DNA of 64,000 nt from Nocardioides marmoriginsengisoli (GTDB taxonomy: Bacteria; Actinomycetota; Actinomycetes; Propionibacteriales; Nocardioidaceae), in contig NZ_RJSE01000003.1 in NCBI RefSeq assembly GCF_003725695.1, positions 343,127 through 407,126 on the forward strand. Direction: 5' to 3'. The translations under genes were made by a program, and so were the position numbers. The notes below the pieces were generated by a model. That model worked only from the letters and a program-made list of their open reading frames with translations, searched no databases and had not been told where the DNA came from. Shown here piece by piece: positions 8,436 to 16,420 of the stretch (positions are counted from its first letter, which is position 1; every line of letters starts with the position of its first letter).

Positions 8436-9728
8436 TCAGGCGGGACCGACGACCGCGAGCGTCTCAGGACGCTTGAACAGGTCGCTCGCCAGGGACTGGA
8501 CGTCGTCCAGCGTGATCTCGTCGAGACGGCCGAGCACCTCGTCCAGGGAGAGCAGCCGCTCCTGGAACAGCTCCACCTCGCCCAGGCGGGTCATCCGCGA
8601 GCCGGTGTCCTCCAGGCTGAGCACCATGCCGCCGCGCATCTGGCCGCGGCCGCGCTCGAGCTCCTCGGCGGTGAGGCCGGACTCGACCATCCGGGTCAGC
8701 TCGCTGCGGACCACGTCGAGAACCTCCTCGGCCTTGCTCGGCAACGAGCCGACCGCGACGCCCACCATGCCGGCGTCGGAGTAGCTGGTCGCGAACGAGT
8801 ACACCGAGTAGGCCAGCCCGCGCTTCTCGCGCACCTCCTGGAAGAGCCGGGAGGACGATCCCCCGCCGAAGGCGGCGTTCAGGACCCCGAGCGCGTAGCG
8901 CCGCGGGTCGGACCGGGTCATCCCGCGCATGCCGAGGACCAGGTTGACCTGCTCGAACGGGCGGGAGGTGTGCTCCTCGCCAGGTTTCGTGGGCCGGGGC
9001 TTCTCGGCGAGCCGGGGCGGCAGCGGCCGCGCGTCGTGGTCGGCGAGGAAGTGGTTGCGGGAGAACGCCTTGCGCACCAGCCGAACGACGTCGCGGTGCA
9101 CGATGTTGCCGGCGACCGCGACGGTCATCGCCGGAGCGGTGTAGCGGGTCTTGTAGTACCGGTTGATCTGCGGCCGGGTCAGCGCCCGGATCGACTCCGC
9201 CGTGCCGGCGATCGGTCGGGCCAGCGACGTACCGCCCCAGGCCTTCGCGGCGAACAGGTTGTGCACCACGTCGTCGGGGTCGTCGTCGTGCATCGCGATC
9301 TCGTCGAGGATGACCTCGCGCTCGGCCTCGACGTCCTCCGGAGTGATCAGCGACGCGGTCAGCATGTCGCCGAGCACGTCGACCGCCATCGGCAGGTCCT
9401 GGTCGAGCACCCGGGCGTGGTAGCAGGTGTACTCGCGGGCCGTGTAGGCGTTGAACTCGCCGCCGACCGCGTCCAGCGCGGAGGAGATCTCCATCGCCGT
9501 CCGGGTCGGGGTGCCCTTGAACAGCAGGTGCTCGAGGAAGTGCGAGGCGCCGTTGAGCGCCGGGGTCTCGTCACGCGATCCGACCCCGACGAAGACCCCG
9601 ATGGCCGCGGAGCGGACACCGGGGACGTGCTCGGTCACGACCCGCAGCCCTCCCGGGAGGACAGTCCGTTGGACTCCCCCGATGAGGGTGCGGGTCGTGC
9701 CGGGCTTCTGTTCAGCTGCGAGCGTCAC
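8436..9728 (-). CDS. M16 family zinc peptidase (mitochondrial processing peptidase-like)
   Basis: 430 residues. The inverted zinc motif is intact: H63-F-L-E66-H67 ([10 protein letters not shown]), with the distal glutamate in the EYTCYH region about 75 residues on. A second M16 half-domain follows from about residue 200. Bacterial members of this size degrade or process oligopeptides; the substrate is unknown. The start ATG overlaps the pnp stop by 4 nt (ATGA), an arrangement conserved in mycobacteria (gpsI-pepR). It is therefore translated from the rpsO/pnp region transcript or a pnp promoter. Confidence 0.9.
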   Translation of the reverse strand: MTLAAEQKPGTTRTLIGGVQRTVLPGGLRVVTEHVPGVRSAAIGVFVGVGSRDETPALNGASHFLEHLLFKGTPTRTAMEISSALDAVGGEFNAYTAREYTCYHARVLDQDLPMAVDVLGDMLTASLITPEDVEAEREVILDEIAMHDDDPDDVVHNLFAAKAWGGTSLARPIAGTAESIRALTRPQINRYYKTRYTAPAMTVAVAGNIVHRDVVRLVRKAFSRNHFLADHDARPLPPRLAEKPRPTKPGEEHTSRPFEQVNLVLGMRGMTRSDPRRYALGVLNAAFGGGSSSRLFQEVREKRGLAYSVYSFATSYSDAGMVGVAVGSLPSKAEEVLDVVRSELTRMVESGLTAEELERGRGQMRGGMVLSLEDTGSRMTRLGEVELFQERLLSLDEVLGRLDEITLDDVQSLASDLFKRPETLAVVGPA

Positions 9729-11959
9729 GCTTCGGTGGAGTCCTCAGCGTCGTCGCCTTCGGAACCCGCGGCGCCGTCCTCGATGTACGGGACCAGCGAG
9801 AGCTTGCCGCGGTCGTCGATCTCACCGATCTCGACCTGGATCTTCTGGCCGACCGAGACGACGTCCTCGACGTTGTCGACGCGCTTGCCACCGGCGAGGG
9901 CGCGCAGCTTGCTGATGTGCAGCAGCCCGTCCTTGCCCGGCATCAGCGAGACGAACGCACCGAAGTTGGTGGTCTTCACGACGGTGCCGAGGTACCGCTC
10001 GCCGACCTCCGGCATCGTCGGGTTCGCGATCTGGTTGACGGCCTGGCGAGCAGCCTCGGCCGCCTCGCCGTTGGTCGCACCGATGTAGATGGTGCCGTCG
10101 TCCTCGATCGAGATGTTCGCGCCGGTGTCGTCCTGGATCTGGTTGATGACCTTGCCCTTGGGCCCGATCACCTCGCCGATCTTGTCGACCGGGATCTTCA
10201 CCGTGATGATCCGCGGAGCGTGGATGGACATCTCCTCGGGTCCGTCGATGGCCTCGGCCATCACCTCGAGGATCGCCAGGCGCGCGTCGCGGGCCTGGGT
10301 CAGCGCACCGGCCAGCACGTCGGCGGGGATGCCGTCGAGCTTGGTGTCGAGCTGCAGCGCGGTGACGAACTGCTTGGTACCGGCGACCTTGAAGTCCATG
10401 TCGCCGAACGCGTCCTCGGCGCCGAGGATGTCGGTCAGCGCGACGTACTCGGTCTTGCCGTCGACGGTGTCGGAGATCAGACCCATCGCGATACCCGCGA
10501 CCGGGGCCTTCAGCGGCACACCGGCCTGCAGCAGGGACAGAGTCGAGGCGCAGACCGAGCCCATCGAGGTGGAGCCGTTGGAGCCCATCGCCTCGGAGAG
10601 CTGACGGATCGCGTACGGGAACTCCTCGCGGGTCGGGAGCACCGGCAGGAGCGCACGACGGGCGAGCGCACCGTGGCCGACCTCGCGACGCTTCGGCGAG
10701 CCGACGCGGCCGGTCTCACCGGTGGAGAACGGCGGGAAGATGTACTTGTGCATGTACCGGCGGTACTTCTCCGGGGAGAGACCGTCGAGCTGCTGCTCCA
10801 GCTTGAGCATGTCCAGCGTGGTGACACCCAGGATCTGGGTCTCGCCGCGCTCGAACAGCGCCGAGCCGTGCACCCGGGGCAGGACCTCGACCTCAGCGGA
10901 CAGGGTCCGGATGTCGGTCAGGCCGCGGCCGTCGATGCGGATCTTGTCGCGGAGCACCCGCTGGCGGACCAGCGACTTGTTCAGCGACCGGAACGCGGCG
11001 CCGATCTCCTTCTCGCGACCCTCGAACTTCTCACCCAGGCTGGCGAGCACGCCGGCCTTGATGTCGTCGAGCTTGTCCTCGCGCTCGGCCTTGCCGGCGA
11101 TGGTCAGCGCAGCGGCGGTGTCGTCGCTCGCGGCGGCGGCCACGGCGTCGTACACGTCGTCCTCGTAGTCGAGGAAGATCGGGAACTCCTGGACCGGCTT
11201 CGCGGCCTGCTTGGCCAGCTCGACCTGCGCCTCGCAGAGCTGCTTGATGAACGGCTTCGCGGCCTCCAGACCGCTGGCGACGACCTCCTCGGTCGGCGCG
11301 GTGGCGCCGTTGGCGACCAGCTCGATGGTGTTCTCGGTGGCCTCGGCCTCGACCATCATGATCGCGACGTCACCGGTCTCGGTGACCCGACCGGCGACGA
11401 CCATGTCGAAGACGGCCTTCTCGGTCTGGCTGTACGACGGGAACGCGACCCACTGGCCCTCGATCAGGGCGACCCGGGTGGCGCCGACCGGGCCGGTGAA
11501 CGGCAGGCCGGAGATCTGGGTGGAGGCCGACGCGGCGTTGATCGCCAGGACGTCGTACGGGGCGTCGGGGTTGAGCGCCATCACGGTGATGACGACCTGG
11601 ACCTCGTTGCGCAGACCCTTCTTGAAGGTCGGGCGCAGCGGGCGGTCGATGAGACGGCAGGCCAGGATCGCGTCCTCGCCCGGGCGACCCTCGGACCGGA
11701 AGAACGAGCCGGGGATGCGACCCGCGGCGTACATCCGCTCCTCGACGTCGATCGTCAGCGGGAAGAAGTCGAAGTGGTCCTTCGGCTGCTTACCGGCGGT
11801 GGTCGCCGAGAGCAGCATCGTGTCGTCGTCGAGGTACGCGGTGACCGCTCCGGCGGCCTGGCGGGCCAGGAGGCCGGTCTCGAACTTGACGGTGCGGGTG
11901 CCGAACTTGCCGTTGTCCAGAACGGTTTCAACAGCGGAAATGACGGGGCCCTCGTTCAA
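9725..11959 (-). CDS. pnp: polyribonucleotide nucleotidyltransferase (PNPase)
   Basis: 744 residues. A phosphorolytic 3'-5' exoribonuclease, also able to add 3' tails. It has two RNase PH domains (about 14-240 and 335-565) joined by a helical linker, then a KH domain (about 590-640, [12 protein letters not shown]) and an S1 domain (about 660-720, [26 protein letters not shown]). The start codon is TTG 11957-11959; AAAGGG (11966-11971 on the minus strand) lies 6 nt upstream and no better start exists nearby. A very acidic tail follows the S1 domain. It lies downstream of rpsO, separated by a strong hairpin (12143-12177), the classical arrangement in which PNPase expression is tied to RNA processing. 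Confidence 0.97.
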   Translation of the reverse strand: MNEGPVISAVETVLDNGKFGTRTVKFETGLLARQAAGAVTAYLDDDTMLLSATTAGKQPKDHFDFFPLTIDVEERMYAAGRIPGSFFRSEGRPGEDAILACRLIDRPLRPTFKKGLRNEVQVVITVMALNPDAPYDVLAINAASASTQISGLPFTGPVGATRVALIEGQWVAFPSYSQTEKAVFDMVVAGRVTETGDVAIMMVEAEATENTIELVANGATAPTEEVVASGLEAAKPFIKQLCEAQVELAKQAAKPVQEFPIFLDYEDDVYDAVAAAASDDTAAALTIAGKAEREDKLDDIKAGVLASLGEKFEGREKEIGAAFRSLNKSLVRQRVLRDKIRIDGRGLTDIRTLSAEVEVLPRVHGSALFERGETQILGVTTLDMLKLEQQLDGLSPEKYRRYMHKYIFPPFSTGETGRVGSPKRREVGHGALARRALLPVLPTREEFPYAIRQLSEAMGSNGSTSMGSVCASTLSLLQAGVPLKAPVAGIAMGLISDTVDGKTEYVALTDILGAEDAFGDMDFKVAGTKQFVTALQLDTKLDGIPADVLAGALTQARDARLAILEVMAEAIDGPEEMSIHAPRIITVKIPVDKIGEVIGPKGKVINQIQDDTGANISIEDDGTIYIGATNGEAAEAARQAVNQIANPTMPEVGERYLGTVVKTTNFGAFVSLMPGKDGLLHISKLRALAGGKRVDNVEDVVSVGQKIQVEIGEIDDRGKLSLVPYIEDGAAGSEGDDAEDSTEA

Positions 11960-12142
11960 GGGTTTCCCTTTCTCTTCGCGGAGCGTGCCGCGAGCCCGTG
12001 TGGGCGCCTGCCCAGCATCGGGGCCGGTCTTCGATCGAGGCCCACGGGGTGTCGCCGATGATTCTGGGCGGTACCCCGGAAGCCACTACCGGAGGCCGGC
12101 GATCGCGGGCCGCTCCTGTGGGTGGTTTTCTGTGGAGTTGTG

Positions 12143-12177
12143 CAGCACCCCGGATGCTAGCGGCATCCGGGGTGCTG
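12143..12177 (-). terminator. strong rpsO/pnp intergenic hairpin
   Basis: Perfect 15-bp stem CAGCACCCCGGATGC / GCATCCGGGGTGCTG with loop TAGCG, beginning 5 nt after the rpsO stop on the minus strand. There is no T-tract. It may terminate part of the rpsO transcript and act as an RNA processing or stabilising structure before pnp, as in other rpsO-pnp pairs. The remaining leader to pnp (11960-12142) shows no further clear element. Confidence 0.8.
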
Positions 12178-12182
12178 AGAGG

Positions 12183-12458
12183 TCAACGACGCAGGCCGAG
12201 GCGCTGCACGATCGAGCGGTAGCGCTCGATGTCGGTCTTCGACAGGTAGTTGAGCAGCCGACGACGCTGGCCCACGAGGAGCAGCAGGCCGCGACGGCTG
12301 TGGTGGTCGTGCTTGTGCGACTTCAGGTGTTCGGTGAGGTGCGAGATGCGGTGCGAGAGCAGCGCGATCTGAACCTCCGGGGAGCCGGTGTCGCCCTCAA
12401 CGGTGGCGTACTCGGCGATGATCTTCTTCTTGGTCTCCGCGTCGGTACCGATGGACAC
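12183..12458 (-). CDS. rpsO: 30S ribosomal protein S15
   Basis: 91 residues. A primary 16S rRNA-binding protein of the small subunit. The sequence is canonical through its length ([21 protein letters not shown]... then [23 protein letters not shown] and [13 protein letters not shown]). The start is GTG 12458, chosen from the conserved N terminus and from GAAGGGAG (12464-12471) 5 nt upstream; longer in-frame versions carry non-conserved residues. It is followed by the pnp hairpin. In other bacteria S15 binds its own mRNA; no obvious mimic was identified here. Confidence 0.97.
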   Translation of the reverse strand: MSIGTDAETKKKIIAEYATVEGDTGSPEVQIALLSHRISHLTEHLKSHKHDHHSRRGLLLLVGQRRRLLNYLSKTDIERYRSIVQRLGLRR

Positions 12459-12548
12459 GTGGACTCCCTTCATATTTCGCTGCGCGGCGCGCCGGGGCAC
12501 ATCCCTCCGGGCACTTCGAATCCGCGGCCGATCAAACGGCAACGACCA

Positions 12549-12554
12549 AGGTTA
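12549..12554 (-). promoter_or_regulatory. candidate rpsO -10 box (TAACCT)
   Basis: On the minus strand, TAACCT is preceded at 18 bp by a weak -35-like TTTCGG. The predicted start is near 12542, leaving a leader of about 85 nt with a proper Shine-Dalgarno site. The call rests on position and one good hexamer. Confidence 0.35.
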
Positions 12555-12591
12555 TCAGCGGGACTGGCCCAGCCGAAATTGGCGACCTCCG

Positions 12592-12625
12592 CTTCCGGTG
12601 CAGCCCGATCGGGCCACACCGGAAG
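12592..12625 (-). terminator. hairpin ending the padR-HAAS operon
   Basis: CTTCCGGTG (12592-12600) pairs with CACCGGAAG (12617-12625). Inside a CA/CA internal loop is a second palindrome, GCCCGATCGGGC (12603-12614). It begins 14 nt after the stop of the HAAS gene on the minus strand and lies just before the rpsO promoter region. Confidence 0.6.
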
Positions 12626-12639
12626 GGCGACCCGAATGG

Positions 12640-13770
12640 TCAGCAGCCGGACTCGACCAGGTTGACGTCTTCGGTACGCGCACCGGGGACGAAAGCCTTC
12701 GGCGGTGTCGTAGCCGCACTGGTCAGCAGACCGGGCAGGGACACCTTCGGGACCGCGACGAAAGGGAACCCGGAGACAGCCGGGCGGTTCGTCCCGGTGA
12801 ACGCGGTCGGGTCGGGTTCAGCGACATCGGCCCCCTGAATTCGGCTCGGGAGCGGGAACACGTTCCACCGCTGCGCTGCGCCGTCGGACCACGGGAAGAA
12901 CACCCGCGACGTGTCGGTCAACACCTCCTCCGGGCCCTCGTAGACGCATTCGTTCTTGCCCTTCACCTGGATGGGATTGCCGTGCTGGTCGAACAGCTGG
13001 ATACCGACCAACGGGTTGCCCGCCGCGTCGTAGGGGTAGATGTTCCCGACCGGGAGCCCACTGGCGAAGAGGGTGCCACCCGCGTCGTCGACCGCGTAGG
13101 CACCGGTCGCCTCGTTCATGCCATCGGAGTACCCGGCGTCATAGTTGTCCCACTCCCTGTTCTCGAAGCCGCCGGCGACAGCGGGCACCAAACCGATCGC
13201 GATCAGGTTGATCGCGAGCACCACCACGCGCAACAGGGCACTGCCGCTCCAACGCGTGAGCGGCCACAGCCGCCCGCGACCGAGCTGCACCGAGGCAGCG
13301 ACGACGACCAACAACGCCAGGGCGCCGCTGATCGAGTCGTCGGGCACCGGGCTGAGCGACCAACCTCCAGACGAGAGCAGCACAGACTGCACGGCGATGT
13401 AAGCACGAACCACCCACCAGGCCGGCTGGAGCGACGTCAGGAGCTCGTCAACATCACCCGGCAAGCCTTCGAGAACGTGCCTGCAGCGCGCCTTGGCGGC
13501 ATCCAGGACAGCGTGCACCCTGATACCAACGGCAACCCGCTCGCGGACCTGCTTCCGCGCAGACACCAGACCGGCTGCCTGCCGCAGCTCGGCGGCGTAT
13601 GCCACCGGATCGCCCAGCGCCTCGATCCCCTGGTCGTCGATCAGGTCGGTCAGGTCGGCAACCAATCCGTCAGTGATCTCGCGCTGTTCCTCGGCATCGA
13701 GGTCGGAGAGCTCCGCACGGACGACCTCCAGGAACTTCTGCAGCTCGGGAGCGATGACAACGGTGCTCAT
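12640..13770 (-). CDS. HAAS (DUF1700-like) signalling domain membrane protein
   Basis: 376 residues. Residues 1-75 form a helical HAAS-type domain (FLEVVRAELSDLDAEEQREITDGLVADLTDLI... GDPVAYAAELRQAAGL), the module usually encoded next to PadR regulators and presumed to receive their signal. Three to four hydrophobic segments follow between about 115 and 200. The C-terminal 175 residues, with few hydrophobic stretches and two cysteines (NECVYEG and the terminal ESGC), are probably outside the membrane and are not recognised. Its start overlaps the padR stop (ATGA), making a two-gene operon, and a hairpin follows its stop. The signal sensed is unknown. Confidence 0.75.
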   Translation of the reverse strand: MSTVVIAPELQKFLEVVRAELSDLDAEEQREITDGLVADLTDLIDDQGIEALGDPVAYAAELRQAAGLVSARKQVRERVAVGIRVHAVLDAAKARCRHVLEGLPGDVDELLTSLQPAWWVVRAYIAVQSVLLSSGGWSLSPVPDDSISGALALLVVVAASVQLGRGRLWPLTRWSGSALLRVVVLAINLIAIGLVPAVAGGFENREWDNYDAGYSDGMNEATGAYAVDDAGGTLFASGLPVGNIYPYDAAGNPLVGIQLFDQHGNPIQVKGKNECVYEGPEEVLTDTSRVFFPWSDGAAQRWNVFPLPSRIQGADVAEPDPTAFTGTNRPAVSGFPFVAVPKVSLPGLLTSAATTPPKAFVPGARTEDVNLVESGC

Positions 13771-14093
13771 GCGGGCACCCCTTCCAGAATGGTCGAGACG
13801 GTGGTGGAGAAGACCGACCAGTCGTCGCGCTGCTGCTTGAGCTGGTCGCGACCGGTGGGCGTGATGCCGTAGTACTTCCGGTGCGGCCCGGACTCCGACG
13901 GGACGACGTAGGACGTCAGCGCGCCTGCGGTGTAGAGCCGCCGCAGGGTGCCGTAGACGGAGGCGTCGCCGACATCGGACAGGCCGCCGTCGCGCAGTCG
14001 TCGGACGATGTCGTAGCCGTAGCCGTCCTCGCCCTCGACGACCGCGAGCACGGTCAGATCGAGTACTCCCTTGAGGAGCTGGGTGGTATCCAT
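13767..14093 (-). CDS. PadR family transcriptional regulator
   Basis: 108 residues from ATG 14093. The winged-helix N-terminal domain is typical: LLKGVLDLTVLAVVEGEDGYGYDIVRRL, then SVYGTLRRLYTAGALTSY, and GPHRKYYGITPTGRDQL in the wing. This is the short PadR-s2 type often paired with HAAS proteins. The start is supported by TACTGT (14101-14106, minus strand) 7 nt upstream, a leaderless promoter. Two AGTACT palindromes overlap and flank that hexamer, so the gene is probably autorepressed. The divergent molybdopterin oxidoreductase gene starts 80 bp away and may share the operator. Confidence 0.88.
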   Translation of the reverse strand: MDTTQLLKGVLDLTVLAVVEGEDGYGYDIVRRLRDGGLSDVGDASVYGTLRRLYTAGALTSYVVPSESGPHRKYYGITPTGRDQLKQQRDDWSVFSTTVSTILEGVPA

Positions 14094-14101
14094 GCAGCGC
14101 A

Positions 14102-14128
14102 CAGTACTACGGACTGCGCAGTACTGCG
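14102..14128. promoter_or_regulatory. paired AGTACT palindromes, predicted PadR operator
   Basis: CAGTACT occurs at 14102-14108 and again at 14119-14125, a 17-bp step. The second lies inside a perfect 12-bp palindrome CGCAGTACTGCG (14117-14128). The first overlaps the predicted padR -10 box (TACTGT on the minus strand, 14101-14106). The position between padR and the divergent oxidoreductase gene suits a shared operator. Confidence 0.6.
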
Positions 14129-14172
14129 TTTGACGCACCGGCGTGTCGCGATCCGCGTGGGACGATCCGACG

Positions 14173-16332
14173 ATGAGCCAAACCCTCCCGTTGACCCCCG
14201 TCGGCACCACGACGAAGCTCGGCGTCTGCAACCTCTGCGAGGCGATCTGCGGCCTCCGGCTGACCATCGACGACGGCGTCGTCACCAGCATCAAGGGCAA
14301 CGAGGACGACCCGCTCTCCCGGGGTCACATCTGCCCGAAGGGTGTCGCGCTCGCCGACATCTACACCGATCCCGACCGGTTGCGCCGGCCGATCCGCCGT
14401 ACCGGCACCGGGGCGGACGCGACCTGGACCGAGATCGGCTGGGACGAGGCGCTCGACCTGGTCGCCGACGGGATCGCCAAGGCGGTCAACGAGAACGACA
14501 AGAACGCCCTCGGCATCTACGTCGGCAACCCGAACGCGCACTCGCTCGGCTCGATGACGCACGGCTTCGAGCTGATCAAGACGTTCAAGACCCGCAACAA
14601 GTTCTCCGCCTCCTCGGTCGACCAGATCCCGCACATGTACGTCGGGATGCTCCAGTTCGGCCACCAGCTGCTGCTCCCGGTCCCCGACCTCGACCGGACC
14701 AGCTACTTCCTGGTCTTCGGCGCCAACCCGATGGCCTCCAACGGCTCGCTGATGACGGTGCCGGACTTCCCGAACCGGGTCCGCGAGCTCAAGGCCCGCG
14801 GCGGCTCGATGGTGGTCTTCGACCCGCGCCGGACCGAGACCGCCAAGGTGGCCACCGAGCACCACTTCATCCGGCCGGCCAGCGACGCCGCGGTGCTGCT
14901 GGCGATGGTGAACACCCTCTTCGCCGAGGGGCTGACCCGGCCCGCGGCGTACCTGGACAACAGCGATGCGCTGGAGGCCGCGATCGCCGACTTCACCCCG
15001 GAGCACGCCGAGCAGGTCAGCGGCGTCCCGGCAGCGGAGATCCGCCGGATCACCCGGGAGTTCGCCGCCGCCGACGGCGCGGCCGCCTACGGCCGGATGG
15101 GGCTCTCGACCCAGGGGTTCGGCTCGCTCTGCCAGTGGGCGATCAACCTGCTCAACATGCTCACCGGCAACCTCGACCGGGTCGGCGGGGTGCTCTTCCC
15201 CGAGCCCGCGATCGACGCCGCCAAGAACGGGCTGCTGGGCGCCGGCCACTTCGACGTCTGGCGGAGCCGGGTCCGGAAGATGCCCGAGTTCGGCGGCGAG
15301 CTGCCGGTCTCCTGCTTCCGCGAGGAGATCGACACCCCGGGCGAGGGCCAGATCAAGGCAGTGCTGACCCTGGCCGGCAACCCGGTGCTCTCCACCCCGG
15401 ACGGCAGCCGGCTCGCCGAGTCCTTCGCCGGCCTGGACTTCATGGCCAGCGTGGACATCTACCTCAACGAGACCACCCGGCACGCCGACGTGATCCTGCC
15501 GCCGACCACCGCGCTGGAGCGCGACCACTACGACCTGGTCTTCCACATGCTCAGCGTGCGCAACACCGCACGGTTCACCCCCGCGGTCTTCGACAAGGAG
15601 AAGGGCGCGATGCACGACTGGGAGATCTTCCGGGAGATCGCCAGCCGGGCGAACGCCCGGATCAAGGCGAAGAAGCCACTGCTCCAGCGGGTCACCGAGC
15701 GTGCCCGGATGGCACTGAGCCCGACGATGATGGTCACCCTGCTGCTCGCCTACGGCCGGAAGACGTCGATGAAGCAGCTGCGGCTGCACCCGGAGGGTAT
15801 CGACCTCGGACCGCTGCGTCCGACCCTCCCCGCCCGGCTGCACACCAAGGACAAGCGGATCGACCTGGCGCCCGCTCCCCTGGTCGCCGACCTGGACCGG
15901 CTGCGGACCGCGCTGCCGGTGCCGGCCGACGGCGAGCTGGTGCTGATCGGGCGCCGGCACAAGTCCGACTGCAACTCCTGGTCGCACAACCTGGAGCGAC
16001 TGACCCGCGGCAAGCCCCGCCACCAGCTGCTGATGAACCCCGGCGACCTCGCCGAGCGCGGCATCAACGACGGCGACCTGGTCCGGATCACCTCCCGGGT
16101 GGGCTCGGTCGAGGTCGACGTCGCCGCGGCCGACGACATGATGCCCGGCGTGGTCTCGCTCCCGCACGGCTACGGGCACCAGGTCGCCGGCACCCGGATG
16201 GGGCACGCGGCCAGCGTCGCCGGCGTCTCGATCAACGACCTCACCGACCCCGAGCGCCTCGACGTCAGCGGCAACGCCGCGCTGAGCGGCGTCCCGGTGA
16301 CCGTCGAGGCGCTGGTGCCGGCAACGGTGTGA
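14173..16332 (+). CDS. molybdopterin-dependent oxidoreductase (DMSO reductase superfamily)
   Basis: 719 residues from ATG 14173; an in-frame GTG at 14143 is possible. The N-terminal 4Fe-4S motif is Cys19, Cys22, Cys26 and Cys54 (CNLCEAIC ... HICPKG). The molybdopterin-binding body follows, with the dinucleotide-binding C-terminal barrel from about residue 590 (ELVLIGRRHKSDCNSW ... LLMNPGDLAERGINDGDLVRI). Around 144-152 the sequence is SASSVDQIP, with no Cys or Sec at the usual metal-ligand region, which argues against a formate dehydrogenase or Nap-type nitrate reductase. There is no Tat signal, so it is cytosolic. No electron-transfer subunit is adjacent. Substrate unknown. Confidence 0.85.
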   Translation: MSQTLPLTPVGTTTKLGVCNLCEAICGLRLTIDDGVVTSIKGNEDDPLSRGHICPKGVALADIYTDPDRLRRPIRRTGTGADATWTEIGWDEALDLVADGIAKAVNENDKNALGIYVGNPNAHSLGSMTHGFELIKTFKTRNKFSASSVDQIPHMYVGMLQFGHQLLLPVPDLDRTSYFLVFGANPMASNGSLMTVPDFPNRVRELKARGGSMVVFDPRRTETAKVATEHHFIRPASDAAVLLAMVNTLFAEGLTRPAAYLDNSDALEAAIADFTPEHAEQVSGVPAAEIRRITREFAAADGAAAYGRMGLSTQGFGSLCQWAINLLNMLTGNLDRVGGVLFPEPAIDAAKNGLLGAGHFDVWRSRVRKMPEFGGELPVSCFREEIDTPGEGQIKAVLTLAGNPVLSTPDGSRLAESFAGLDFMASVDIYLNETTRHADVILPPTTALERDHYDLVFHMLSVRNTARFTPAVFDKEKGAMHDWEIFREIASRANARIKAKKPLLQRVTERARMALSPTMMVTLLLAYGRKTSMKQLRLHPEGIDLGPLRPTLPARLHTKDKRIDLAPAPLVADLDRLRTALPVPADGELVLIGRRHKSDCNSWSHNLERLTRGKPRHQLLMNPGDLAERGINDGDLVRITSRVGSVEVDVAAADDMMPGVVSLPHGYGHQVAGTRMGHAASVAGVSINDLTDPERLDVSGNAALSGVPVTVEALVPATV

Positions 16333-16337
16333 GCCAG

Positions 16338-16384
16338 ACATCGAGCCTGTCGAGAGCCTTGCGGCATCTCGACAGGCTCGATGT
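16338..16384. repeat. REP-like 18-bp inverted repeat (also a potential bidirectional terminator)
   Basis: ACATCGAGCCTGTCGAGA (16338-16355) pairs perfectly with TCTCGACAGGCTCGATGT (16367-16384) across an 11-nt loop, in the gap between two convergent genes. The core TCTCGACAGGCTCGA is, from memory, a common intergenic repeat in Nocardioides-like genomes. It could terminate both neighbours. Confidence 0.75.
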
Positions 16385-16413
16385 CCGGGACAGGCTCGAG
16401 GTCCGGGACAGGC
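16383..16413. repeat. two direct copies of GTCCGGGACAGGC
   Basis: GTCCGGGACAGGC at 16383-16395 and 16401-16413, an 18-bp step, separated by TCGAG. They abut the inverted repeat at 16338-16384 and reach to within 8 bp of the MMPL stop. The shared GACAGGC suggests decay or expansion of the same element. Confidence 0.6.
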
Positions 16414-16420
16414 GTCCCGC

